A stretch of 64,000 nucleotides of DNA from Megascapheus bottae (taxonomy: Eukaryota; Chordata; Mammalia; Rodentia; Geomyidae): positions 1,630,810 to 1,694,809 of the forward strand of contig JANJXV010000162.1 in NCBI GenBank assembly GCA_024803745.1, in the 5' to 3' direction. The position numbers and the translations under genes were made by a program. The notes under the pieces were generated by a model that saw nothing but the letters and a program-made list of their open reading frames with translations, did no database searches and was not told where the DNA came from. Shown here piece by piece: positions 1 through 11,373 of this stretch (within the stretch, counting starts at the first letter, position 1; each line of letters starts with the position of its first letter).

Positions 1-969
1 TTGCATCTATAAAACATAAAGACAGGCTTTGCAATCTATTGTCTGTCCTCTAGCATTCTCATCTGAACTACTAACTTGTTGGTGGCTCTATAGTTCTAAG
101 GTCTGTCTACTGCTTTCTCAACAGGCATGGCTGCCCCCAGCCCTGAAGCATGCAAGCCTGCAGACAAATGTTTCACGGTCAAGTCTGTAAGATTATTCTG
201 GAGGAATGACTCTATTTTAGGGAAAGCATCTCTGCGTTGTTGCTCCTGGTCAGATAGGGGAGGCAAGTGCAATATACCCTGGTGGGATGATTCTTATGAT
301 GACATGCGATGGAATGTCATGTGCTGTAGGTTATTAACCATCGGATACATGTAGACTGCTTAGGACCACCTCGTCTGCCCTCTGCATCCACTGAACGATG
401 AACTATATAAATACACTCAAAATACAAATGTGTCGGTTTCAAACATGTATAGACTTTTCCTTGCAAACGATTTGTAAAGTGATAATGTCTAACAACTAGT
501 TAGAGAGCATTTCCGTGGACGAGGACTGATAAGAGACCAGAGGAGGTTTTGAAGCACGCGGGAAGGTGCACCCAGGCTATGTACGAGTGCTGTGTTACTT
601 CTGTTAGGAGTGTGCGCATGCTCAGGCCGGGCTCCCTGGAGACAATTCTCCATGGACACCGTGAAACACCTGTGATGGTTTATGATTATTATACTCACGG
701 CAGCATCCCTGCTAGCAGTGTGATAATTTAGAGAAAGAACATGTCTCCCCAAAATAACACAAGCCCCCAAAGAATGAAGAACAGGAAGACAAGTAGTGAA
801 AAGGCTCAGCACATGGTTTTGTCTGTGCTGTGCTTTTCCCCCCTACACTCCAGGAGATGGCTGCTCCCAATGATGGTTCTTTTATAGGGTTCCGGCCATG
901 AGAAGCTTTGAAATCAGGACTGCCTCCTCTCCTAGCGTACACTATTTCACCTGAGCCATGAACACTGCC
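1..969. other. Non-coding stretch, nothing recognised
   Basis: Apparently unique mammalian DNA. The longest open frames (about 75-107 codons) overlap on opposite strands, resemble no protein I know, and are what chance would give. No splice-bounded exon, RNA gene or clear repeat was recognised. Confidence 0.5.
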
Positions 970-1090
970 CTGCTTTTTTCGCTATTTAGTTTGAAAATGG
1001 AGAATCACAGGCCTTTCCGCCAGGGGCTTGATCTGTGAGCCTCCCGCACAGCCAGAATGACAGGTGTGAGCCCCGATACCCAGCTGACTT
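970..1090 (-). repeat. Antisense SINE fragment, 7SL/B1-like left half
   Basis: Read on the minus strand this begins GCTGGGTATCGGGGCTCACA, continues with a CCTGTCATTCTGGCT block and then GGGAGGCTCACAGATCA. This is the diverged left arm (Pol III A-box/B-box type, 7SL-derived) of the composite SINE that recurs at 40383 and 43923. The right ID-like arm is not evident, so it is truncated. Confidence 0.6.
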
Positions 1091-1211
1091 CTGTTTTTGT
1101 CTATACCAACCCTAAAGTAATAGGTAAAAACCTCAAGACCTGAAGACTAGTGGCAGTCATAATTTTCCTTTATGTCAGTAGACATCTTTGGATATAAGAT
1201 CAAATGTCTAT

Positions 1212-1245
1212 GACAGACAGACAGACAGACAGAGAGACAGACAAA
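1212..1245. repeat. (GACA)n microsatellite
   Basis: Tandem GACA units, slightly interrupted by GAGA, between flanks without other repeat features. Confidence 0.9.
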
Positions 1246-1611
1246 CATTAAACCAAGTTTTAGTAATACACAGGTTACCTAAGAGACACACACATGAAGT
1301 TATTATCTACTAAATTACAGATTATGCATATTTATTCATTCTATAAGTGTCTTTTGGTCCCAATCATGGAGATCACACTTTCCTTACATGTTGCCATATG
1401 AGCAACAAGCCTCCTCTTAATTGCTTCAAACAAGTTGGTGCTGGTATCTGCCTACGTATGGACTCATCAAGGATGAAGCTCCAGGTTACCCTGCCACACT
1501 CAAAAAGGCAGGGCTACTGTCCATCCTCCATAACTTCATACATTTAAAAACCTTGGCTTTCATTCAAAATAAGCAAAATATTCGCCACCTCTATGATGCG
1601 AATGGGAAGTG

Positions 1612-1700
1612 TGGTAGAGAGATAGCCTTAAGCCCAAGAGCTCAGGGACCACACCCAGGCCCAGAGTTCAAACCCCACGACCAACAAAAAACAAAAACGA
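1612..1700 (+). repeat. SINE right arm (ID/tRNA-like), old copy
   Basis: Contains GTGGTAGAGAGATAGCCTTA and, after a short gap, CAGAGTTCAAACCCC followed by an A-rich tail. These match the tRNA-derived right arm of the composite SINE (compare 44040-44150). The TTCAAACCCC segment corresponds to the Pol III B box. The left arm is missing. Confidence 0.6.
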
Positions 1701-1840
1701 ACTGTAACTCAAAAAGTGGATCCTACATTTCGATGTGAAACTGAACCATCCAAGCAAAAGGTAGCTTAAAAAATTTTAAACAACAAAATGACTGATTAAT
1801 GCACTTTGACCAAATTACTTTTCTAACACAAGTCTCTTTC

Positions 1841-1927
1841 CTCCTCCTCCTCCTCCTCTCCCCCTTACTCCTCTCCTCCCCCTCCACCTCCTCTTCTTCC
1901 TCTTCCTCCTCCTCCTCCTTCTTCTTC

Positions 1928-1986
<59 letters not shown>

Positions 1987-2020
1987 CCCACTCTCCCTCT
2001 CTCCCTCTCCTTCCCCCACC
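1841..2020. repeat. Polypyrimidine tract: (CTC/CTT)n then (TC)n
   Basis: About 180 bases of nearly pure pyrimidine on the plus strand. CTC and CTT triplets come first (to about 1930), then an uninterrupted TC dinucleotide run, then C-rich imperfect repeats. The Ser/Leu-rich and Arg/Glu-rich open frames here are artefacts of the repeat. Confidence 0.95.
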
Positions 2021-3658
2021 TCTGTCCCCACTGTCTCAAAAGGCAATTTCAGAAGCCTTGAAGTAATTGCTTTCTCAGGCCTGTGAATTTAGTGTACTGC
2101 TCCCTATTAATTTAGCTCCTTGAAAACAAGAAGAAGTTTCTTTACACAACCAAAGAGGATTGAAATCGCATACTCCATAGCCTAGAATAGTGTTGCCATG
2201 AATGCAAAGCATTTGGAAAGTTGCTGACCCAAGTAACTTTGCCTCCAACCCCTCTTCTCCAGACCCCATGTCTCAGGAAGGTTTAAGAAAGCTCCATTAT
2301 TTTTAATGCATAAATTAAAATTATTTTTATAAAAACCAATGGCTTATTCTCAACACTAGAAGTGAAATGGAGAAATGTTTGACATAATAATGCAATACAC
2401 TTATGATCTTAAAAAAGTAGTGCCGCGTCTACTTGTCAAGTTTAGACTAAATAGTCCCCATTTCTGGTTTTTCAGATTAAGAGAGTATATTATTAAATAG
2501 GAAAATCCAAGTGTAAAGTATAATTCTGCTTCTTTAGTCAGGAACAATGCTGTCTCCCTCCACAACGCATGGCACTGGTAACACTGATGCCGAAGCTGAT
2601 TTAAGGCTTCCTCCTCCACTCTTTTCCTGAATTTACATGTGAAGAAGATGCAGTTAGTTTACCTGTATGCTGATTAATTCTCTACATGGAATATTGTCAG
2701 CTATTTTAGATTGTCATGAACCTAATGTTAAGAATTAAAATATTCATTTTTTTATCTCTGTAAGTGTATGTTTCCAACATGAAGGACTGAGTGCAGATAT
2801 TGTATTTTGGTTTGTTCACCCCTAGGATCCCTGTGATCTTATCCTCCATCTCCATTTCACGTTCCCTTGTTGCTTCCCATCACCCATGGCTGCCTCCTAG
2901 CACTATAATACCACCAACTTAATAGTATTCTCTTAATTTTACAAATGAAGAATATAATCTTCAAAACTGATGAAAAGATGTCTAAATCCTACAGTTAGTA
3001 AGTAGAGGCTATACAACTGCTCTAAGATTAGTCAATACCAAAGCCTACATCCTTTCCTCTAGAATAGCAATTTGATAGGCATTCTTACATCTCCCTTTCA
3101 AATTAGACACTTTAAGGTCTCTTCAATTATTTTAGCATACTTAATGCATTTTAAGGAAATTTTGTCCCAAAGGTGCCTGTCTTGTTTGTTGCCTGTCAGG
3201 CATAGAAGGAGATTGGTCTGTGTTCAGAGAGGCACATCTGACTTGAAGCAGTTTACGGTTGATTTGAAATTCCCTTGAAAAACTAGTGCACCAATTCCTA
3301 AAGCATGGAGCGCCATGACAGGCACTCACCAGTAGGACTAAGTAAAAACTAACAACAGCTTGAAGAAATTAATAAAAAGACAGAAACAAACCCCACCCCA
3401 CTATGTTCCATTTCTAAAAGCAGGCAGCATACTAGTGAAATTTAGTAATTGCTGCTTTATCTACTGAAGTATGAAGGTGTGTACACTCACCTACTTTTAT
3501 TCTGCTTTTGGTTGGATCTTATCAATGGAAGATAATTGCAAAAGTTTTTCATGTAATGATCTGCAGTGACTCCAGCAGAAGACAGGAGAGGATGGCTGCA
3601 GCTTCTCAGGTCCAGTCATTAGTAGTACACTATTGAGGGAACAATTTACTTCCCAGAG
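2021..3658. other. Non-coding stretch, nothing firm recognised
   Basis: Low-complexity, AT-rich, apparently unique DNA. Around 2940-3010 there is a weak resemblance to an antisense MIR, too diverged to call. Open frames at 2401-2619 and 3072-3278 have no recognisable content. Confidence 0.45.
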
Positions 3659-3659
3659 G

Positions 3660-3685
3660 AAATAAATAAATAAATAAATAAATAA
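3660..3685. repeat. (AAAT)n microsatellite
   Basis: Six or more consecutive AAAT units with no interruption. Confidence 0.9.
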
Positions 3686-3689
3686 GACC

Positions 3690-4269
3690 CTGGCTACTCA
3701 GAAGTAGAAAAACTCCTCTACCAAATCCTTAGAGTGTGCCTATCTATCCCATAAGCCATTTAGATAAACGAGCACTGCAGGATTTGTTTTGTTTTTGGCG
3801 TGGCTGTAGTTGTTCATCTATGGTCTCTGGTAGAGTTTAAAGAATATGATGCTAGTGTTTTTCAGTAAGATGCAATCCTATAGACATAAAATGAATGGAA
3901 AAAAATTTATATTGAATTTTCTCAAAGATAGCCCTCATCTAATACTACTGTAGTTTCTCAAAGGAGAAGTGCCAGGAAACTATGACTATAGGAACCCATC
4001 AGGACTAACAGAAAAAATTTTATCAATAAATGTGGGACTGTAATGTGGGAGAAAACCAGCCAGCCTTGAGCTAAAATGTTAAGGAAGAGCATCAGGGACT
4101 GAGTTCGGGCCCCAGGTATTGGTGCATATACAAATATGCACATACAATTTCAAAGACAATATAAAATATATTAGGATTTCACAATATTTTTTCTCTATTA
4201 GTATCTTTTTGTAAGTAAAACCTATAGTTTCATGGCAATGACATAATGTAACTTAAAAGTATTCCTTTA
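3690..4269. other. Non-coding stretch 5' of an L1
   Basis: No gene, RNA or repeat identified. It ends where L1 ORF2 sequence begins abruptly. I see no convincing target-site duplication between this flank and the sequence after 8838. Confidence 0.45.
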
Positions 4270-4361
4270 GACAAAAATCACATGATTGTCTCAATAGATG
4301 CGGAAAAGGCATTTGACAAGATCCAACACCCCTTTATGTTAAAAGCTCTGGAGAAACTAGG

Positions 4362-4560
4362 AAACCAAGAATACTGAACCCAGCTAAGCTCTCATTCATA
4401 TCTGAGGGAACAATAAAAACATTCCATTCCAGGGAAAAGCTGCAACAATATGTCGCAACGAAACCAACAATACAGAGAATTCTGAACGATGTTCTATACA
4501 TAAAAAACCAAAATGAATGCAATATAAGGAAAGAAATGGCACCTAAACAGCATACCATCT
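4362..4560 (+). pseudogene. L1 ORF1 C-terminal fragment
   Basis: Encodes the end of the L1 RNA-binding ORF1p: the NPAKLSF-like stretch, then GTIKTFHSREKLQQYVAT and the terminal MAPKQHTI followed by TAA. In an intact element this is the C-terminal domain that, with the RRM, binds L1 RNA. Only the last 66 or so codons remain. The fragment starts at the fusion with the ORF2-derived piece, so there is no start codon and no coiled coil. Confidence 0.85.
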
Positions 4561-4610
4561 AAGGACCACAAGAACTGTCAAGACACAGGCCAAAATAAAA
4601 GCTTTTAAAA

Positions 4611-7600
4611 ATGGTAGGACCTAATAAATATCTCTCAATCCTAACTCTCAATATCAATGGAGCAACTCTCCAATTAAACGGCATAGGCTGTCTAGTTGGA
4701 TCAAAAAGCAAGAGCCATCTTTCTGCGGTCTTCAAGAGACACATCTTACCCAAAAAACAAGCATCTTTTGAAAGTGAGAGGTTGGAATAAACTCTATCAA
4801 GCTAACGGCCCCCATAAACAGGCTGGAATTGCCATCCTCATATCAGATAAAATAGACTTCAAACCAAAATTAGTAAGAAAAGACAAAGATGGTTACTACA
4901 TCCTACTAAAGGGATCTTTCCTCCAGGAAGACATAACGATCCTAAATATTTACACACCCAATCCCGGAGCTCCAAACTTCATCAAGCAAACTTTACTTAC
5001 ACTGAAACCATACATAGATCGAAATACAGTGATTGTCGGTGACTTTAACACACCACTTTCACCTATGCACAGATCAACAAGGCAAAAACTCAACAGAGAA
5101 ACCTTAGAACTGAACAACTATATAGACCAACTAGATCTAACAGACATCTGCAGACTATTCCACCCAGCAACAACACAATATACGTTTTTCTCAGCAGCAC
5201 ATGGAACATTTTCCAAAATAGATCACATCTTAGGCCATAAAACAAACCTGGACAGATTCAGAAACACAGAAATTATTCCATGCACACTCTCAGACCACAA
5301 AGGCATCAAACTGGAACTGAACACACATCTCCACCAACGAAAACCCTGTAACTCATGGAGACTGAACAACACATTGTTGAATCACCAATGGGTCATCGAA
5401 GACATCAGAACAGAAATCCAACAGTTTATGAAATTTAACAGTAAGGAGCACACAAAATACCAACTCCTTTGGAACAGAGCAAAGGCAGTACTCAGAGGAA
5501 AATTTATAGCGCTGAGTGCCTACAACAACAAGTTGGAAAAATTGCAAACCAACAAGTTAATCTCTCACCTTAAGCTCCTGGAAAAAGAGCAACAAACCAA
5601 CCCTAATCCCAGTAGAAGAAAGCAAATCATTAAAATCAAAGCAGAATTAAATGATTTGGAATCCAAAAAAACTATAGAAAGAATCAACAAAACAAGGAGT
5701 TGGTTCTTTGAAAGAATTAACAAAATTGACAAGCCCTTAGCAAATCTTACCAAAAAAAGAAGAGAGCATATTGAAATAAGCAAAATCGCAGAGGAAAACG
5801 GTAATATCACGACAGAAATTACCAAGATCCACAATATCATAAGGGAATACTTCTCAAACCTTTATGCCAACAAATTTGAGAATCTAGATGAAATAGATGA
5901 ATTCCTAGCCAATATTAACATACCCACACTGAACCAAGAAGAACTAAGCCAACTCAACAGGCCTATTTCAAGCTCTGAAATAGAAATGGCAATTAGAGAA
6001 CTTCCACCTAAGAAAAGCCCGGGCCAGATGGATTCACAGCTGAATTCTATAAGGTCTTCAAAGCAGAGCTCACACCAATACTCCTGAAGCTCTTCTATGA
6101 AATTGAAAATGAAGGTTCCTTACCAAACTCATTCTATGATACCAGTCTAACACTCATCCCCAAACCAGACAGAGATTCATCAAAGAAAGAGAACTATAGA
6201 CCTATATCTTTGATGAATATCGACACAAAACTTTTCAACAAAATACTGGCCAATCGTCTACAACAACTCATCAAAAAAATTATACACTATGATCAAACTG
6301 GATTCATCACGGGGAGGATAAGCTGGTTCAGCATACGCAAATCAATTAATATAATTCAACACATCAACAGGAGCAAGGACAAAAATCACATGATTGTCTC
6401 AACATACGCGGAAAAGGCATTGGACAAGATCCAACACCCCTTTATGTTAAAAGCTCTGGAGAAACTAGGAATCCATGGAACATTCCTCAATGTAATAAAG
6501 GCTGTGTATGAGAAACCTACTGCTAGTATTACACTTAATGGTGAAAATCTAAAGCCATTCCCTCTAAAATCAGGAACGAGACAAGGATGCCCACTCTCTC
6601 CACTACTCTTTAACATGGTACTAGAATTCCTAGCCAGGGCAATAAGGCAAGAAGCAAGCATAAAGGGGATCCAAGTAGGGAAAGGAAATAAAACTATCCC
6701 TCTTTGCAGATGACATGATTCTGTATTTAAAGAATCCTATAGACTCTACTCCCAAGCTCCTTGAGCTGATTCAAAACTTTGGAAGAGTAGCAGGCGATAA
6801 AATCAACCCTCAAAAATCAACTGCCTTCCTTTATGCCAACAGTTAGAGGAATGAGGCAATAATCAGGAAAGAAACTCCTTTCACAATAGCCTCAAAGAAA
6901 ACAAAGTACCTAGGAATTAGCTTAACTAAGAATGTAAAGGACCTTTTTGACGAAAACTTTAAAACCCTAAAAAAGGAAATTAAAGCAGAACTAAGGAAAT
7001 GGAAAAACCTCCCATGCTCCTGGATTGGAAGAATCAACATTGTGAAAATGACAGTCTTGCCAAGAGCTATCTACAAATTCAATGCAACACCCATCAACAT
7101 CCTAATGTCATTCTTTAAAGAAATAGAAGAGGCAATCCAAAATTTCATATGGAGTAATAAAAGACCCCGTATAGCAAAAACAGTTCTTAGCAGAAATAAC
7201 AGCGCTGGAGGAATTTCAATTCCAAACTTTAGACTCTATTACAGAGCTATAATTCTCAAAACAGCTTGGTACTGGCACAATAACAGGCCTGAAGACCAAT
7301 GGAATAGAACTGAGGACCCAGATATTAAACCACAGACCTATGGCCACCTAATCTTTGACAAGGGAGCCAAAAAATAGAATGGAATAAAGACAGCCTCTTC
7401 AACAAGTTGTGCTGCAGAACTGGTTAAGCACCTGCAGAAAACTAAAGCTGGATCCTTCTTTGTCACCTTGCACTAGAATTAACTCCAAATGGATCAAAGA
7501 CCTGGAGGTAAAAGCTGATACACTGAAAACTCTACAGGAAGGAATAGGAGATACACGAGGCCTCCTTGGCACAGGTCGAAACTTTCTTAATAAGGATCAA

Positions 7601-8380
7601 GAATCACAACAAATCAGAGAAAGCTGCATAAGTGGGACTGCATTAAACTGCAGAGCTTTTGTATGGCCAAGGACATAGCTAGTAAACTAATCAGGAAGCC
7701 TACAGAGTGGGAGAAGATCTTCACCAACCAAACAACGGACAGAGGCCTCATATCTAAAATATATCAACAACTCAAAAAATTGAATCACTCCAAAATTAAC
7801 CTCCAAAGTAACAACCATCCCATTAAAAAATGGGCCAAAGACTTAAAGAGAGTCTTCTCTGAAGAAGAAACAAAAATGGCCTATAGACACATGAAGAAAT
7901 GCTCAACATCTCTGGTCATAAAACAAATGCAAATCAAAACGACTCTAAGATTCCACCTCAGTCCAGCTAGAATGGCCAGGATCAGGAAAACGAATGACAA
8001 CAGATGCTGGAGTGGAGGTGGACAGGAGGGATCACTACTACACTGTTGGTGGGAGTGCAAACTCGTTCAACCACTATGGAAAGCAGTGTGGCATTGCCTC
8101 AAAAGGCTAAACATAGAACTCCCCTATGACCCAGCAATTCCACTACTTGGCATTTACCCAACCACCCAGAAACAAGGACATACTAAACCCACTAGCACAA
8201 CAATGGTCATTGCAGCACTATTCACCATAGCAAAGATATGGAACCAACCTAGATGTCCCTCAGTTGATGAGTGGATCAACAAGTTGTGGTATTAGTACAC
8301 AATGGAATTCTATGCTGCTGTCAGAAAGAATGACATCGCCCCATTTATTAGGAAATGGAAAGACTTAGAAAAAATCATAT
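4611..8380 (+). pseudogene. L1 ORF2 (endonuclease-reverse transcriptase), broken
   Basis: Starts at the ATG of MVGPNKYLSILTLNING as in the copy at 19793. A 1-nt loss near 4663 breaks the frame within 20 codons, and the main open piece resumes at about 4696 and runs to 6087. Endonuclease features are visible: GDFNTPLSP and the catalytic SDHKGI block near 5290. RT core blocks follow in a second frame (6210-6713) and stop at GNKTIPLCR, where a 2-nt deletion throws the FADD active-site motif out of frame. Further pieces lie at 7042-7377, 7409-7678 and 7663-8295, the last with the C-terminal Cys/His segment ([13 protein letters not shown]). No functional enzyme can be made. Confidence 0.93.
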
Positions 8381-8849
8381 TAAGTGAAGTAAGCCAGACT
8401 CAAAGGAACTTATGCTCAATGGTTTCCCTCATTCGTCATAATCTGCTCTACTAGCAGAGATTTGCAATAGAGCAAAATCTTGATACATAAGGACATATAA
8501 TGTGAAGCTAATTGAAAGGACTTCCAGGATAGTAAAACAAAAGCCATATAATGAATGATTGTTGTCCTTAATGTACTATGTTGTCTCTCATCTCCTTTGC
8601 TGTCCCTTGGTTATCTCATACTGGTATAGTATCTCACTTTGTTATCTGATATATTGAATTTATTTGTATTTGGATATTTGAAATTTGATAGGGAAGGGGG
8701 GAAAACCAAGACGGGTTGGGGGTGTGGGGGGGAGGGATACGGGTACCAAGACATGTGAAAGGGTATCAATGTATGTGAATTAATGCACCTTCTATCTGGC
8801 AAATATCATGTAACCCTTTTACTAATTACAATAAAAAATACATTTTGGA

Positions 8850-10235
8850 AACACAGCAAGTAAAATGAACTGAAATTATAAACACAGAAGGAGAGTTCTG
8901 AATTTGCAATAAAGTTTATGCCTAAGTTGGTACAAAGGAACCTGGTAAATATTAGTTAAATCTTCAGTAAATTAATCCACATTTATCTCACTGCAAAAGC
9001 CAGTGCTGTCTGATTAAGTGTTTCTGTTGTCTAATTTCCCTCTATAGAAATAGTGTGAATTTATTTTCAGTCATCAGGGAGACCTTTGCCGCTGAGATCT
9101 GGCAGATGAGACAGGGCATAGTGAGCGGGGAAAGGAAATACCAGCTTCTCATTCCACACTCTTATAGTTTTGATAAATTAGCAGATTGCCTTAAAAGAGG
9201 AAATGCATGAAATTCTCTGGCAATTTCATTTTCTCATTTTCTTTGATTCCATCTCTTCTCTCCCTTCTTGTTTTTTTTTCCTCTATTGTTTCTATGGCTC
9301 CACCCTGCAGTGACATAGCGAATAACCAAAGGGCTCCTTTCTCTAAAGAATTTTTCAGAAGTGGTCTGACAGCCTACCCTCACACCCTTATTGTAGCTGG
9401 CAGGTACAATACCAGGAGTCAATGGAGCCTCTTCTCAGAGGAGAATGAAATGGAAAGAGGAGAGGGGGCAAACAAAAACACCTAGCACAACAAGGAAAAT
9501 AAAACATGGATAGAAAAATTGGAAAGGTATAGAAAAGCAAAACAGAGAGAACAAGGATTGCACAGAGCATCCTAAATATTGGAGGAAAGGAATAAGAAGC
9601 ATTTCCTTCTGTTACTCGACAAGGCCCTCGCTACAGTGTCTTACACTTCAGTGCACGTGCTCTTTGAATAAATCTGTGGAAGTTTCTGGGAGATGTGTCA
9701 GGATATAACCTGAAAGCAGCTAGGTTTCCCTGTGTCCCATAGGGAGCCGCTGTCATAACCCTATGGCCCTTAGATCAGGAAGCCAGGGAAGGCTGGAAGT
9801 TAGGAGGGGGGGCATTACCCCTGCCCTTCTCTTGAAAGAATGGACCTTAACATTTATTTGTGGCCCTAAAAGCAGAGCCTTCTCAGGTGATGATGTGGAT
9901 AATTACCTGTGCTCCTCAAAGCCACAATAAAAGTCAGTCACTTTAGGCTCTTCTATCTGTGCCTAATCTTCCCTGATTGAACCTAAGAGCAAGCAGAAGT
10001 CATCCTACCTGTGTCCAGATCACACAGATGCTGAAAGAAATTGTGGGTAACTGTATGAATCATGACTTTATTTATGATAATCAACCATCATCGATACCAA
10101 CCAGTATCATCAACTATAAAGGACAAGGACTCTGTGTTTACCTCCCTCACCAGCTTCAGTTCTCCCAGCAGTGCCATACAGAAAGACATAGGGAGGCTTC
10201 CTAAGTACCCAAACATAGCAATGTACTTTTCAAAG
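8850..10235. other. Non-coding stretch, nothing recognised
   Basis: Apparently unique sequence. The open frames at 9207-9485 and on the minus strand opposite are unrelated to anything I recognise. No splice-bounded exon resembling the final (TM4) exon of a GABA-A gamma gene was found here, although that exon would be expected downstream on the minus strand if the neighbouring remnant were a complete gene. Confidence 0.45.
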
Positions 10236-10239
10236 AAAA

Positions 10240-10452
10240 AGAGCCAGGAACTAGTGACTCCCACCTATAATCTTAGCTACTCCAGAGGCTAAGATGTGAG
10301 GCTTGAAATTCAAAGTCAGCCTAGTCAGAAAAGCTCAAGTCACTCTCCAATTAACCAGCCAAAAGTCTACATTGGAAGTATAGTTGAAGTGGTAGAACAT
10401 AATCTGTGAAAAATTTGAGTGTGATTGTTAAGCCCCTAATTTAAACCCTGCT
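10240..10452 (+). repeat. Composite SINE (7SL-like + ID-like), diverged
   Basis: The left arm has GTGACTCCCACCTATAATCT and CTACTCCAGAGGCTAAGA. The linker TCTCCAATTAACCAGCC is characteristic of this family. The right arm has AGTGGTAGAACATAATCTGT. The many mismatches indicate an old insertion. It lies just downstream, in minus-strand terms, of the GABA-A receptor-like exon. Confidence 0.75.
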
Positions 10453-10848
10453 ACTAGCATGCATGCATTTTCACTTGTAACATTAAAATTTTTTTAACTT
10501 TTTAGTAAGTAGGGCAGAGAGATGAAAATCAGTGAAACCTAGAGTAATAGCAGCCAGAACAAGGATAAATCCCTCAACACTAGTTTTCCCCCATAGCATA
10601 AAGATGCCACGTGTTATATTTTAATAAAGATTCTGACTTATAACCCAGAAACCTCTCGAGTAACTGAAGACCATTAGCAGATCTTTATGGTCTGGACAAA
10701 ACTCACACCACACTATTTTCATCTTGAAGCCCAAGTTCTGAGCCTTGACATTTAGTTAGGGTGCCAACCCAAACCCAGCCAAAACCACACATGGTCTTTA
10801 TACAGTAAAAATACAGACTGCAGTGGTCCCATGGGAAATGATACATAC

Positions 10849-11373
10849 AGGATTTTTCTTCTTTATGTCCTTGTCCTTGCTTGGTTTCTAAATGTTGACA
10901 AAATAGTGCAGGGTGCCATACTTCACCAAAGCAGAGAAGACAAAGATAAAGCAAATAGATACAAAGAGATCCATGGATTATAACGAATGATTGTTGTCCT
11001 TAATGTACTATGTTGTCTCTCATCTCCTTTGCTGTCCCTTGGTTATCTCATATTGTTACAGTATCTCACTTTGTTATCTGATATATTGAATTTATTTGTA
11101 TTTGGTTATTTGAAATTTGATAGGGAAGGTGGGAAAACCGAGACGGGTGGGGGGTGTGGGGAGGAGGGTAATGGGTACCAAGACATGTGAAAGGGTATCA
11201 ATGTATGTGAATTAATGCACCTTCTATCTGGCAAATATCATGTAACACTTTTACTAAATACAATAAAAAAACAAAAAATACAAAGAGATCCACGGCTGTG
11301 ACATAGGAGATCTTGGGCAGAGATTTCTGGGCAATGGTGCTGAGCGTGGTCATTGTCAGGACATTGGTGATAC
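10849..11373 (-). pseudogene. GABA-A receptor gamma-2-like exon (TM2-TM3), split by L1
   Basis: Minus-strand exon bounded by an acceptor (TCTCTCCAG at 11374-11382) and a donor (exon end AATCCT, then GTATGT at 10843-10848). Translation begins [20 protein letters not shown], then [11 protein letters not shown]. After the inserted L1 it continues MDLFVSICFIFVFSALVKYG, TLHYFVNI, a stop, then KPSKDKDIKKKNP. This is the TM2 pore helix, TM3 and start of the intracellular loop of a gamma subunit, closest from memory to gamma-2. Two lesions disable it: TAG at 10888-10890 and an L1 3' end inserted at the MDLF codons. Removing the L1 and one copy of the 18-bp duplication leaves 206 bp. Substitutions relative to the consensus (for example T to N, R to Q, V to I) fit relaxed constraint. 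It could be a duplicated gene fragment or the remains of a gene. Confidence 0.88.
10977..11277 (+). mobile_element. L1 3'-end insertion with 18-bp target-site duplication
   Basis: About 300 bp of L1 3' UTR, starting at the TATAACGAATGATTGTTGTC segment and ending ACAATAAAAAAACAAAAA. It is flanked by ATACAAAGAGATCCATGG (10959-10976) and ATACAAAGAGATCCACGG (11278-11295), an 18-bp duplication with one mismatch. The target lies inside the receptor-like exon, and the mismatch falls on the Met codon of MDLF. It is a standard 5'-truncated retrotransposition product. Confidence 0.95.

Larger units (their letters stand above)
4270..8838 (+). mobile_element. L1 retrotransposon, 5'-truncated and rearranged
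   Basis: Plus-strand L1 ending in the family's 3' terminus (TTACTAATTACAATAAAAAA) near 8838. It begins with about 90 bp of ORF2 reverse-transcriptase sequence (4270-4361), the same segment found in place at about 6380-6470. This is fused directly to the C-terminal part of ORF1. From there the order is normal: ORF1 end, intergenic spacer, ORF2, 3' UTR with the G-rich tract at 8695-8740. It is dead: the 5' UTR and most of ORF1 are missing and ORF2 is broken by several frameshifts and stops. It shares a 2-nt frameshift just before the RT active site with the copy at 15321. Confidence 0.95.

Noticed and set aside
1723..2046. Arg/Glu-rich and Ser/Leu-rich ORFs
   Set aside because: They fall on the CT/GA microsatellite.
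5353..5840. Minus-strand ORFs within L1 ORF2 (Leu/Ile/Phe-rich)
   Set aside because: Antisense shadows of the Lys/Asn-rich ORF2. The same shadows recur in every L1 copy here.
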